From NCBI GenBank assembly GCA_017480245.1, contig JAFVBA010000007.1, positions 1 to 38,337 on the forward strand: a DNA stretch of 38,337 bases, written 5' to 3'. Under the pieces are notes generated by a model. That model had not been told where the DNA came from. It did not search any database and saw only the letters and a list, made by a program, of their open reading frames with translations. This document shows, one piece after another, positions 24,759 to 33,342 of this stretch. The DNA comes from Bacteroidales bacterium (GTDB lineage Bacteria > Bacteroidota > Bacteroidia > Bacteroidales > P3). Positions within the stretch are counted from its first letter, which is position 1. The number at the start of each line of letters is the position of its first letter. The position numbers and the translations under genes were made by a program.

Positions 24759-26726
24759 ATGAATAGGTTATACCGAAATATGCTGCAATTGATTAACAAG
24801 GTGATGTACAAACGCTATATATCACCTTGGTTGATTATGTTTTTGGATTCGCTGTTAATTTTAGTTTCTATATTCGTTTCGGGTTGGATTGTGGATATTA
24901 AGGAAACGTGGTTTAATTTTCCGTTTGACAATTATTCACTTCGGTTTATTCTTCTGACGTTTTTTACCAGTATTGTCTGCATTTTCTGTTTCAAAATCCA
25001 CAGAAGCATTATCCGTTATTCGTCTTTTTCAGATATGTTGCGTATTATGGGAGCGTTGATTGTAACTAACGTTGTTCTTTTGGCGGTAAATTACGTTTAT
25101 AAATATACTTCGGGAGCAGGAACTGAGGATTTCTATCCCAAACAATTGGTAATAATCAACTTTTTTGTAACATTCATTGCGCTGTTTATGTTCCGTATGT
25201 TCGTTAGGTGGCTTTTTGAGAAAGCGTATCACAACGGCACGGATTCAAGATTTACAATCAAAACGCTGATTTTCGGAGCGGGACACACAGGAATAGCCAC
25301 TGCACACGCTTTGCTGTCTTCAGATACCAAATATTATATAAAAGGTTTCTTGGACGATGACAAAACTTTGACGGGAAAGACTATTGAGGGTATCAAAGTG
25401 TGGAGTACCGACAAGGAAGAGTACATTTTGAAATACAAAGACATTGACCAATTGATTATTGCCACGGGACGTATTACCAATGAGCGAAAAGCAAAGATTT
25501 TTGATTTGTGTCATCAGAATAATATCAAAGTTCTGACTGTTCCGAGGGTGAAATACTGGGTTGATGGCAAATTAAACGAAAGCAGTATCAAAGAAATTCA
25601 GATTGAAGACCTTTTGGGAAGAAAGGAAATCAAACCCAACACCGCCGTTATCAACAATGTTTTGGGCGGTAAGCGTATTTTGGTAACGGGAGCGGCAGGC
25701 AGTATCGGCAGCGAGATAGTTCGGCAACTTACAAAGTACAATCCCGAAATTCTTTTGTTGGATAATGCCGAAACGCCGTTGTTTTATATTGAAAACGAGT
25801 TAAACGAAAACTACCAATCCATACAAAAACATATCCTTATCGCAGATATACGCAACAGACAGCATCTTGAAGATATTTTCATCAAATACCGCCCAGAAAT
25901 AGTCTTTCATGCCGCCGCTTACAAGCATGTTCCGATGATGGAAAGAGAACCTTACGAAGCGGTTATGACAAATATTTTCGGCACGAAGAATATTGCCGAC
26001 CTTTGTTTGCAATACGGAACGGAGAAGATGATAATGATTTCCACCGACAAGGCTGTTAATCCAACCAACGTGATGGGTGCTACCAAACGCTACGCAGAAA
26101 TCTATATCAAGTTGATGAATGAAAAAAGCAAACAGGCAAATAATGGCAAAGAGTTATCAACTAAATTTATTACTACAAGATTCGGTAATGTTTTGGGGTC
26201 AAACGGTTCGGTTATTCCTACATTCAAACACCAGATTGCCACAGGCGGTCCGCTTACGGTTACACATCCCGATATTACAAGGTATTTTATGACCATTCCC
26301 GAGGCGGCACGTTTGGTTTTGGAGGCTGTTACGATGGGTCAGGGCGGAGAAATCTTCCTTTTTGATATGGGTCAGCCCGTCAAGATTGATGATTTAGCCC
26401 GTAAGATGATTAAACTCTCTGGACTTGAACCTGATAAGGACATCAAAATAGAATATACGGGACTGCGTGCAGGAGAAAAACTTTACGAAGAGTTACTTAC
26501 CAAAAAAGAAAACACGCTTCCGACCTATCATGAGAAGATATTTATTGCCAAAACTGAAGAATTTTCTGTTGAGGAGATAAAAATGCATTTTGAGGAGTTG
26601 AAAACGATTGTCAAAGATCCGTTTAATGAAAATACCAATATGAAAATAGTAAAGAATATCAAATCATTGGTAAAGACATTCAAATCCAACAATTCGGAGT
26701 TCTCCGTTTTAGACAAAGAAATGTAA
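24759..26726 (+). CDS. Membrane-bound nucleotide-sugar 4,6-dehydratase, CapD/PglF-like
   Basis: A 655-residue polysaccharide biosynthesis enzyme. The first 150 or so residues contain four hydrophobic helices. Next is a CoA-binding-like Rossmann domain (LIFGAGHTGIATAHAL near 170), then the catalytic extended short-chain dehydrogenase domain (GKRILVTGAAGSIGSEIVRQL near 303). HAAAYKHVPMMEREP and STDKAVNPTNVMGATKRYAE (near 428-447) are the inverting 4,6-dehydratase signatures. The family converts UDP-GlcNAc to a 4-keto-6-deoxy sugar for capsule, O-antigen or glycoprotein glycan. Because the giant surface protein and T9SS cargo need LPS-linked glycans, a role in that pathway is possible but inferred. 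No glycosyltransferase cluster is nearby. Confidence 0.92.
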   Translation: MNRLYRNMLQLINKVMYKRYISPWLIMFLDSLLILVSIFVSGWIVDIKETWFNFPFDNYSLRFILLTFFTSIVCIFCFKIHRSIIRYSSFSDMLRIMGALIVTNVVLLAVNYVYKYTSGAGTEDFYPKQLVIINFFVTFIALFMFRMFVRWLFEKAYHNGTDSRFTIKTLIFGAGHTGIATAHALLSSDTKYYIKGFLDDDKTLTGKTIEGIKVWSTDKEEYILKYKDIDQLIIATGRITNERKAKIFDLCHQNNIKVLTVPRVKYWVDGKLNESSIKEIQIEDLLGRKEIKPNTAVINNVLGGKRILVTGAAGSIGSEIVRQLTKYNPEILLLDNAETPLFYIENELNENYQSIQKHILIADIRNRQHLEDIFIKYRPEIVFHAAAYKHVPMMEREPYEAVMTNIFGTKNIADLCLQYGTEKMIMISTDKAVNPTNVMGATKRYAEIYIKLMNEKSKQANNGKELSTKFITTRFGNVLGSNGSVIPTFKHQIATGGPLTVTHPDITRYFMTIPEAARLVLEAVTMGQGGEIFLFDMGQPVKIDDLARKMIKLSGLEPDKDIKIEYTGLRAGEKLYEELLTKKENTLPTYHEKIFIAKTEEFSVEEIKMHFEELKTIVKDPFNENTNMKIVKNIKSLVKTFKSNNSEFSVLDKEM

Positions 26727-26754
26727 AATTACTGAATATAAATATAATTTGATA

Positions 26755-27360
26755 ATGAACAAAAGGCGCAGCACAGTAGTATTTGTAGTAATAGGAGTTT
26801 TCTTACTTATTTCCGTATTTTGTTTGGTACCATTGATTTTCGGCATATATGATAATATGTCCCTGTGGCCGAATTTTTACGGAGCGTTGATGGGAGTTAT
26901 TTTAACCGCAGTTACAACTGTCGTTTTGCTTCTGGGACAAACCAGCAGTGAGGAGGAAAAAGAACGTAACACAAAGGTATTTGAAGAGAAGATTAGCGTA
27001 TATAAGGAGTTCCTTAAGATGTTTTGCAAGATTATTGAGGACGGAGAAATAGACGAAGCAAACAAAATCCAACTTCAATTCCAACTTTCTTATATTGCAA
27101 TGCACACTAAGAGTATTCATATAAGACAAATAAGCGAACAAGTGAAGAATATCGTCCTTAAAATTAATGCTGACAAGATTGAGAACTATATGCCGCAACT
27201 TTTTACTATTGTTCAGTCGTTCAGAGAGGAACTTTACGGCGACAAATCCAAACTTTCTCAAACCGATATGCAAAATATTGATGCTGCAATCAAAAATTTT
27301 TCAACTATTATGATGACTTCTGAGGAGAAAGCGGAATATATCAAATGTCATAACTGCTAA
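26755..27360 (+). CDS. Hypothetical protein with two N-terminal membrane helices
   Basis: A 201-residue protein of unrecognised family. The open frame begins with TTG at 26749, but the ATG at 26755 is preferred. Helices TVVFVVIGVFLLISVFCLVPLIFGI (near 7-31) and FYGALMGVILTAVTTVVLLLG (near 40-60) are followed by a charged, mostly helical cytoplasmic domain (SSEEEKERNTKVFEEKISVYKEFLKMF...). Likely the last gene of the RluB/CapD transcript, 28 bp behind CapD. Similar two-helix plus helical-domain proteins are common in Bacteroidetes; no function is proposed. Confidence 0.75.
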   Translation: MNKRRSTVVFVVIGVFLLISVFCLVPLIFGIYDNMSLWPNFYGALMGVILTAVTTVVLLLGQTSSEEEKERNTKVFEEKISVYKEFLKMFCKIIEDGEIDEANKIQLQFQLSYIAMHTKSIHIRQISEQVKNIVLKINADKIENYMPQLFTIVQSFREELYGDKSKLSQTDMQNIDAAIKNFSTIMMTSEEKAEYIKCHNC

Positions 27361-27469
27361 TAAAAAATTATTGTACAAAAAACAATTAATTTTTTGCAAT
27401 TACCCTCGTATATTGCCCTAAAATTTTATTGCTTTTTCTTAAAGATTTTCCGCTTTTTTTATTTTTCCT

Positions 27470-27578
27470 GCCGCCTTGTGTGAAAACATTTTGAAAAAAA
27501 CTCTTTTTTCGGGGCAAAAAAACAGTTTTTTTATGCTAAAAAAAGAGTTTTTTTCTGATTATTTTGAGAAAGGGCGGC
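27470..27578. repeat. 109-bp phased A/T-tract repeat, copy B
   Basis: GCCGCC (27470-27475) and GGGCGGC (27572-27578) bound the same series: A7-CTC-T6, A7-CAG-T7, A7-GAG-T7 centred at 27502, 27524 and 27546. Spacing is exactly 22 and 22 bp as in copy A. The sequence CATTTTGAAAAAAACTC is also identical. The two copies differ mainly between the palindromes and near the right end. Confidence 0.9.
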
Positions 27579-27641
27579 AAAGAAACGAAAAAAGGCATCT
27601 TCGTTTTACAAAAAGGCAACAAGAATACATAATTTTTTTTG

Positions 27642-27649
27642 TATATTTG
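27642..27649 (+). promoter_or_regulatory. -7 element of dnaE
   Basis: TATATTTG matches TAnnTTTG, 25 bp upstream of the chosen ATG. It argues that the true start is at 27674, since the upstream GTG lies before the promoter. No clear -33 TTG is present. Confidence 0.6.
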
Positions 27650-27673
27650 CAAAATCAAAAACGAGGAAATAAG

Positions 27674-30600
27674 ATGACAGATTTTACACATTTGCACGTA
27701 CATACGCAATATTCCATCTTGGACGGAGCTTGCGGAATAAAGAAATTAGTAAATAAGACAAAGGAACTCGGAATGGACACTTTGGCAATCACAGACCACG
27801 GCGCCATGTACGGAGTGTTGGAGTTTAGAAATACATGTGTCAAAGAAGGAATAAAACCTATACTTGGCTGTGAAATGTATGTCGTACCCAATAACCGTTT
27901 TAATAAAGACGAGGGAAGAGGTCATCATCTTATTTTACTGGCAAAGAATATGGTCGGCTACCAAAACCTTATTAAGTTGGATTCTTTAGGATTCGACCCA
28001 AAAGCTTTTTATTATAATTCACGTATTGACAAAAATATTTTATTTGAACACAGCGAAGGTTTGATATGTTCCTCTGCCTGTGTAGCAGGAATTGTTCCCA
28101 GATTGTTGTATGCGAATAAAATTGCGGAAGCAGAGAGAGTTGCCTCAGAATATAAAGAAGTCTTCGGAGAAGATTATTATATAGAGCTGCAGAATTTCTG
28201 CGGTAAAAATGAAATGCAACAAGATGTAAATCCGAAACTTATTGACCTTGCAAAGAAACTTGACATCAAACTTATAGCAACTAATGACGTTCATTTTATA
28301 AACAAAGACGATTTCTATGCACACCGAATCCTTATCTGCTTATCTACTGGTAAGAGAATGAGTCAAGAAACAAAGTTGATGTATTCGGGTGAAGAATATA
28401 TGAAATCAGCAGATGAGATGGCAGAATTGTTTAAGGATGTTCCCGATGCAATAACCAACACCCGCGAAATAGCAGAAAAAGTTGAGGTTTATGATTTGGA
28501 ACGCGGTCCTATACTTCCTGTTTTTGATATTCCTGAATCTTTCGGACAGATTAATGATTATTATGAAAAATTTCCGCAACAGGCTGTCAAAGATGATATA
28601 TTGGCGCAACTGACTAAGCGTGGTAAGGTGGCGGATGATGCCTCTGAGGAAGAGAAATCACAGGCTGTGGAAAAATCTCTTGATGACAAAGGCGGATATG
28701 ATAAACTTGTAAGAACGAAATTTGATTTTGCATATTTAAAATACCTAACCTATGAAGGAGCTGCAAAACGCTACGGAACGCCTTTACCTGACAATGTAAA
28801 GGAAAGAATAGATATGGAGTTGGATACTATAGAGTGGATGGGGTTTCCGGGATATTTTCTTATCGTACAAGATTTTATCAATCAAAGCAGGGATAATTTA
28901 GGAGTAGTTATCGGACCCGGTCGTGGTTCTGCGGCAGGCAGCGTAGTAGCTTATTGTTTGGGAATTACGCAAATTGAACCTATCAAATATGATTTGCTAT
29001 TTGAAAGATTTTTAAACCCTGACCGTATCTCTTTGCCGGATATTGATGTGGATTTTGATGATGAAGGAAGAGCAAAGACCCTTAAGTATGTACAGGATAA
29101 ATACGGAGCTTCACACGTTGCGGCAATTACCACCTTCGGAACTATGGCGGCTAAGATGAGTATCAAAGACGTTGGAAGGGTATTGGATTTACAGTTAGCA
29201 GATGCAAACCGTTTGGCAAGCTATGTTCCCACTCGCCCGGGTATTACATTGGAACAGGCTTTCAAAGAGTCGGTGGAATTGCAGGAGGCAATGAATAACG
29301 GAACGGAATTGGAAAAAGAAGTCCTTAAATACGCAATGGATTTGGAAGGTTCCATAAGAAGTACCGGTGTTCATGCGTGCGGAATTATTATAGGTCCTGA
29401 TGATATAAGTAATTATGTCCCTGTAGCCAAACCAAAGGACAGTGAAATGATGGCAGTTCAGTTTGAAGGCAAACTAATTGAGAGTGTAGGGATGATAAAG
29501 ATGGATTTCTTGGGATTAAGTAACCTTTCAATTATAAAAGATGCCTGCGAGAATGTCTATAAGTCCAGAGGTATTAAAGTAGATATTGACAATATTTCAT
29601 TAGAAGATAAAGAAACGCTGGATTTGTTCGCACAAGGTAATACAACTGCTACGTTTCAGTTCGAAAGTGAGGGAATGAAATTACATTTGCAGAATCTTAA
29701 ACCCGATAAATTCGAAGATTTGATTGCTATGAACGCTCTTTACCGTCCCGGACCTATGGCTTATATTCCTGATTTCATTAAACGTAAGCACGGAGAGGCA
29801 AAAATTGAATACGAATTTCCGCAAATGGAGAAATACTTGCAGGATACTTATGGTATTACGGTATATCAAGAACAGGTTATGCAACTTTCACGAGTTCTTG
29901 CTAATTTTACCCCGGGTGAAGCCGACACTCTGCGAAAGGCCATGGGAAAAAAGAAAATGGATGTGATGGCTAAAATGAAAGCAAAGTTCGATAAAGGTTG
30001 TGCGGAGAATAATCTTGACCATGAAAAGACAGAAAAGATCTGGAATGATTGGGTTGAGTTTGCTAAATACGCTTTTAATAAATCCCATGCTACATGTTAT
30101 GCCTACGTAGCCTTTCAAACAGGTTATCTTAAGGCGCACTATCCTGCTGAATATATGTCTGCCGTCCTTACTCACAATGCTAATAACATTAAAAACATAA
30201 CTAAATACATTGCAGACTGCTTACAACACGATATTGCAGTAGTTGGTCCTAATATCAACGAATCTGACGTCAATTTTATGGTGAATAAAAAAGGTCAAAT
30301 CTTATTTGGGCTAAATGCTATCAGTGGTTTGGGCGAACATGTGTCAAAAACAATTATTGAAGACCGACAAAAAAACGGAGAATACAAATCTGTAGAAGAT
30401 TTTATTACACGTAATTTGGGGGTAACCAATAAAAAGGCCATAGAATCTTTGGTTCTCTGCGGTGCTTTCGATTGTTTCGAAGGTATTGATAGGGCTCAGT
30501 ATCTTGCAAAAGTAAATGACAAGAATGGGGAGATGACTTATTTGGATAAAATCATAAAATATTGTATTAAAAAGAAAGAAAGAGAGAGTTCTTCTCAAGT

Positions 30601-31360
30601 TTCATTGTTCGGAGGTACAGAAACATCAGAAGATTTTTCCATAGCAATACCGCAATGTGAGCCAATGAGTCTTTTAGATAAGTTAAAAAACGAAAAAGAA
30701 ACGACAGGATTTTATATTTCTGGCCATCCGTTAGACATCTATGCCGACGAAGTAAAATATTTCGCCAATACATCTCCTGCAGAACTTGAAGACCTTAATA
30801 AACTTTACGAAAACAAAAAAACATCTATATGTGTAGCGGGAATAATTTCCAAAGTTGAGCGAGGTAATGATAAAAAGGGCAATCCTTATTGCAGATTTAC
30901 TTTAGAAGATAAAGAAGGCTCGCATATATTTAGCTTATACCGTGAGCAGTATTCAAAATATGCACATCTTGTACAGGAAAACCCTTACATATTTATAAAA
31001 GGCAGGGTTGCATATCAGAACTATATTAAACCGAATAGCTCAGTCCCTGAATTAGAGTTCCAGATTTTCTCCATAGAATTGCTGGGAAGTATGTTTAAAA
31101 AGTACGGAACGGGAATTAAAATTAAGATTGAAAATATCAAATTGACTGAAGATTTTGTCAAAAACATAACTAAGGCAGCCAAGAAGAATAACGGAGACAG
31201 TGAAATCAAATTTGTTGTATTTGATAAGGCAAGTCACGTGCAAGTAACCTTGGAAAGCAAAAAACATAAAGTAGATTTGTCCTCCTTTATTGAGGATTTG
31301 AAACCTATGGTTCGAAAACAAGAAATTTATGATTATACTGTATTGACAAGAGATGTCTGA
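27674..31360 (+). CDS. dnaE: DNA polymerase III alpha subunit
   Basis: A 1228-residue replicative polymerase catalytic subunit. The ATG at 27674 starts MTDFTHLHVHTQYSILDG, the canonical PHP domain beginning with H8 and H10; the upstream GTG at 27476 lies inside a repeat and before the -7 box. The palm active site includes PDIDVDFDDEGR near residues 455-466. RPGPMAYIPDFIKRKHG, GEADTLRKAMGKKK and FNKSHATCYAYVAFQTGYLKAHYP are fingers/palm blocks. The OB-fold CVAGIISKVERGNDKKGNPYCRFTLED lies near 1050. Length fits Bacteroidetes DnaE. It overlaps queG by one base (TGATG), implying coupled translation. Confidence 0.98.
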   Translation: MTDFTHLHVHTQYSILDGACGIKKLVNKTKELGMDTLAITDHGAMYGVLEFRNTCVKEGIKPILGCEMYVVPNNRFNKDEGRGHHLILLAKNMVGYQNLIKLDSLGFDPKAFYYNSRIDKNILFEHSEGLICSSACVAGIVPRLLYANKIAEAERVASEYKEVFGEDYYIELQNFCGKNEMQQDVNPKLIDLAKKLDIKLIATNDVHFINKDDFYAHRILICLSTGKRMSQETKLMYSGEEYMKSADEMAELFKDVPDAITNTREIAEKVEVYDLERGPILPVFDIPESFGQINDYYEKFPQQAVKDDILAQLTKRGKVADDASEEEKSQAVEKSLDDKGGYDKLVRTKFDFAYLKYLTYEGAAKRYGTPLPDNVKERIDMELDTIEWMGFPGYFLIVQDFINQSRDNLGVVIGPGRGSAAGSVVAYCLGITQIEPIKYDLLFERFLNPDRISLPDIDVDFDDEGRAKTLKYVQDKYGASHVAAITTFGTMAAKMSIKDVGRVLDLQLADANRLASYVPTRPGITLEQAFKESVELQEAMNNGTELEKEVLKYAMDLEGSIRSTGVHACGIIIGPDDISNYVPVAKPKDSEMMAVQFEGKLIESVGMIKMDFLGLSNLSIIKDACENVYKSRGIKVDIDNISLEDKETLDLFAQGNTTATFQFESEGMKLHLQNLKPDKFEDLIAMNALYRPGPMAYIPDFIKRKHGEAKIEYEFPQMEKYLQDTYGITVYQEQVMQLSRVLANFTPGEADTLRKAMGKKKMDVMAKMKAKFDKGCAENNLDHEKTEKIWNDWVEFAKYAFNKSHATCYAYVAFQTGYLKAHYPAEYMSAVLTHNANNIKNITKYIADCLQHDIAVVGPNINESDVNFMVNKKGQILFGLNAISGLGEHVSKTIIEDRQKNGEYKSVEDFITRNLGVTNKKAIESLVLCGAFDCFEGIDRAQYLAKVNDKNGEMTYLDKIIKYCIKKKERESSSQVSLFGGTETSEDFSIAIPQCEPMSLLDKLKNEKETTGFYISGHPLDIYADEVKYFANTSPAELEDLNKLYENKKTSICVAGIISKVERGNDKKGNPYCRFTLEDKEGSHIFSLYREQYSKYAHLVQENPYIFIKGRVAYQNYIKPNSSVPELEFQIFSIELLGSMFKKYGTGIKIKIENIKLTEDFVKNITKAAKKNNGDSEIKFVVFDKASHVQVTLESKKHKVDLSSFIEDLKPMVRKQEIYDYTVLTRDV

Positions 31361-32277
31361 TGCAAGATTTTATTCCTATAAATATTGTAAAAGATTTAGC
31401 AATTAAAGAAGGTTTTTGCGATTGCGGGGCAGCGAAGTGCGAAAAACTTGATTTGACTTCCTTCAAAGAATGGCTTGCAAAGGGTTATCATGCCTCTATG
31501 TCCTATTTAGAAAATTATTTTGATAAAAGAGAAAATCCAGCATTGCTGTTTGAAAATACCAAGACCGTATTTTGCTTTCTTATGTCCTACAATGACGAAT
31601 CTGCGGACAAGAACTATAAATTTAAGATAGCTTCTTATGCTCAGCGAAAGGATTATCACTATGTTATTAAGCAAAAACTGAATAATATAATCGCACAATT
31701 GCAAATACAATACTCAAATTTACAGGCTAAAGCGTTCGTTGATTCCGCTCCCGTCAAAGAACGCGAATGGGCTGTCAAATGCGGTTTGGGTTGGAAGGGG
31801 AAAAACTCTCTTTTAGTTACGAAAGAATTTGGCAACAAGGTATTTATCGGAGAAATTTTGGCAAATTGTATTTCGGATTATGCAAAAGAAATTCCTTCCT
31901 CGTGCGGAAATTGCAACAAATGCCTGACTTCTTGCCCTAACAACGCAATTTTACCTGACGGAAACGTAAATGCCAACCTTTGTATCTCATATCAAACCAT
32001 TGAAAACAAGGAAGAAATTCCTGAAAACATCAATTTAAGAAAATATATTTACGGTTGTGATATTTGTCTTAACGCTTGCATTTGGAATAACAAGGCAAAG
32101 AAAACCGAAAGTCAGGACTGTGAAGTCAAAAATCTTATCTGCTGTATGTTAGATAAGATAGAAAAAGAAGAAGATTTCAAAAGCGAGTTTCAAAAACTAA
32201 GAAAACTCTCGCCGATGGACAGAATAAAATATCAAAAACTGCTCTCAAATATTGCACTTGTCAAAAAGCAAAATTAA
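31360..32277 (+). CDS. queG: Epoxyqueuosine reductase
   Basis: A 305-residue cobalamin-dependent enzyme that makes the last step of queuosine tRNA modification (epoxyqueuosine to queuosine). The catalytic Asp is D128 in FVDSAPVKEREWA. Two [4Fe-4S] clusters are indicated by C182-x2-C185-x2-C188-x3-C192 and the C233-x2-C236-x3-C240 group plus C208. The family C-terminal HEAT-like repeats are largely absent, giving the shorter form usual in Bacteroidetes. Start overlaps the dnaE stop by one base. No other que gene is in the window. Confidence 0.95.
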   Translation: MQDFIPINIVKDLAIKEGFCDCGAAKCEKLDLTSFKEWLAKGYHASMSYLENYFDKRENPALLFENTKTVFCFLMSYNDESADKNYKFKIASYAQRKDYHYVIKQKLNNIIAQLQIQYSNLQAKAFVDSAPVKEREWAVKCGLGWKGKNSLLVTKEFGNKVFIGEILANCISDYAKEIPSSCGNCNKCLTSCPNNAILPDGNVNANLCISYQTIENKEEIPENINLRKYIYGCDICLNACIWNNKAKKTESQDCEVKNLICCMLDKIEKEEDFKSEFQKLRKLSPMDRIKYQKLLSNIALVKKQN

Positions 32278-32295
32278 TGCAGTACTTTTTTGTTT

Positions 32296-33055
32296 TTATT
32301 CCTTAATTACGCAGCGATAATAGACTGTTCTGTCTATCCATTTGCCGTTTTTATATTCCGAATCATAAATTTTAAAGACAAAAGAGTTATCGGAATCAAA
32401 GAAAATGTCTGTCCAATCCGTTATCCACTCAAACTTTCTCAATTTATCGTTATATGGCATCTTGTAATAGTCTTCGTAGGATTTTTTCTTTTTGGATTCT
32501 ATCCACCATTTAGGACGAAAAGAGATTATCGTCTCAAACCAGTCTTGCGTTATACCGAATGTTTTTACTCCACTGTAATGATCGCACTCTGGAACGTCCC
32601 ATGAAATTATGTATTTATCATTATATATTAAATATCCACATAGTAGCAGTTCTGAACCGTTATCTTTCCGTACCAAATACACATCTTTTGTATGTATATC
32701 AGCTTCCTGGGACACGTAAGCATTAAGTTGTTTGCAGAAACCTAAATACTCCAAAGACGGATATTCATCTACTCCGAGTGAAGAATCTAATAAACTCAAT
32801 GTTTTAAGTTCCCTGTACAACTGCAAATTATCATAACTTAATTTTAGCTCTCTTGTTTTTCCGTTATCCAAAGGAAAAATTATCAAAGTGTCACTAACTG
32901 ATACATTAACGGTCGTATCTATCTTGCTGATGTTTCTTTGCTCTTAAAAATTCTTTTTCCGTAATTTGTTTAAAAGAAAACTCCTTTTGTGCCGACAAAT
33001 TGCCGCTTAAAAGCAATAATATCACTAATGCCGATAATAAATATACTCTTTTCAT
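32296..33055 (-). pseudogene. Secreted protein gene broken by a frameshift
   Basis: Two reading frames belong together. The first (ATG 33055, stop TAA at 32908-32906) begins with a signal peptide, MKRVYLLSALVILLLLSGNLSAQ, and ends ...KKHQQDRYDR. The second is open from 32943 to 32296 and reads ...ISKIDTTVNVSVSDTLIIFPLDNGKTREL through a beta-rich C-terminus; it has no ATG near its start, only TTG at 32886. Both are open together over 32909-32943. A net one-base insertion (or two-base deletion) there separates them. Joined, the product would be about 252 residues. Family unrecognised. True pseudogene, programmed shift or a sequence error are all possible. Confidence 0.7.
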
Positions 33056-33123
33056 CATTGTTATGTACTTTAAAGAAATTTTTATGCGGCAAAGATAAGA
33101 CAATTTCGGATTATGGGAAAATA

Positions 33124-33155
33124 AAAAGACATCATATTTCGCTATGATGCCTTTT
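33124..33155 (-). terminator. Bidirectional hairpin terminator after the integrase
   Basis: CATCATA (33130-33136) and TATGATG (33143-33149) pair around TTTCGC. Flanking AAAAAG and CTTTTG extend the stem with one mismatch. On the minus strand it ends in TTTTTATTTT. It isolates the integrase transcript from the frameshifted gene. Confidence 0.7.
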
Positions 33156-33342
33156 GTTTCGTGATCTAAGAAGGATTCAACGAGATTTTCGGAAGATTAA
33201 AGAGATTTTATATTTTTCGTCGTTATACTTTCTGTTTTAGATATTTACAAAAAACATATTTTCGGTTAGCATTATTTATCATCGTTATCAAAATGTGTAA
33301 AAAGTGTGTAAAAAATGCGTAAAATTATTATGGACTATGTGA
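33156..33342. other. Left junction region of the integrative element
   Basis: No gene or tRNA is recognisable. Being directly beside the integrase stop codon, it is the expected position of an attachment site, but the partner copy would be outside the window, so no att core can be defined. GTGTAAAAAGTGTGTAAAAA-like direct repeats occur at 33295-33314. Confidence 0.4.

Larger units (their letters stand above)
27361..27673. other. Leader/promoter region of dnaE
   Basis: No separate gene. It contains curved repeat copy B at 27470-27578 and a -7 box at 27642-27649. The frame upstream of the dnaE start is open through the repeat, but that is low-complexity and unlike DnaE. Confidence 0.75.

Noticed and set aside
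27476-27673. N-terminal extension of dnaE from a GTG at 27476
   Set aside because: The extension is read through the A/T-tract repeat and before the -7 box. The PHP domain starts normally at ATG 27674.
33165-33200. tRNA 3' end as attachment site (GGATTCAA-like)
   Set aside because: No cloverleaf can be formed. Only a short resemblance to a T loop.
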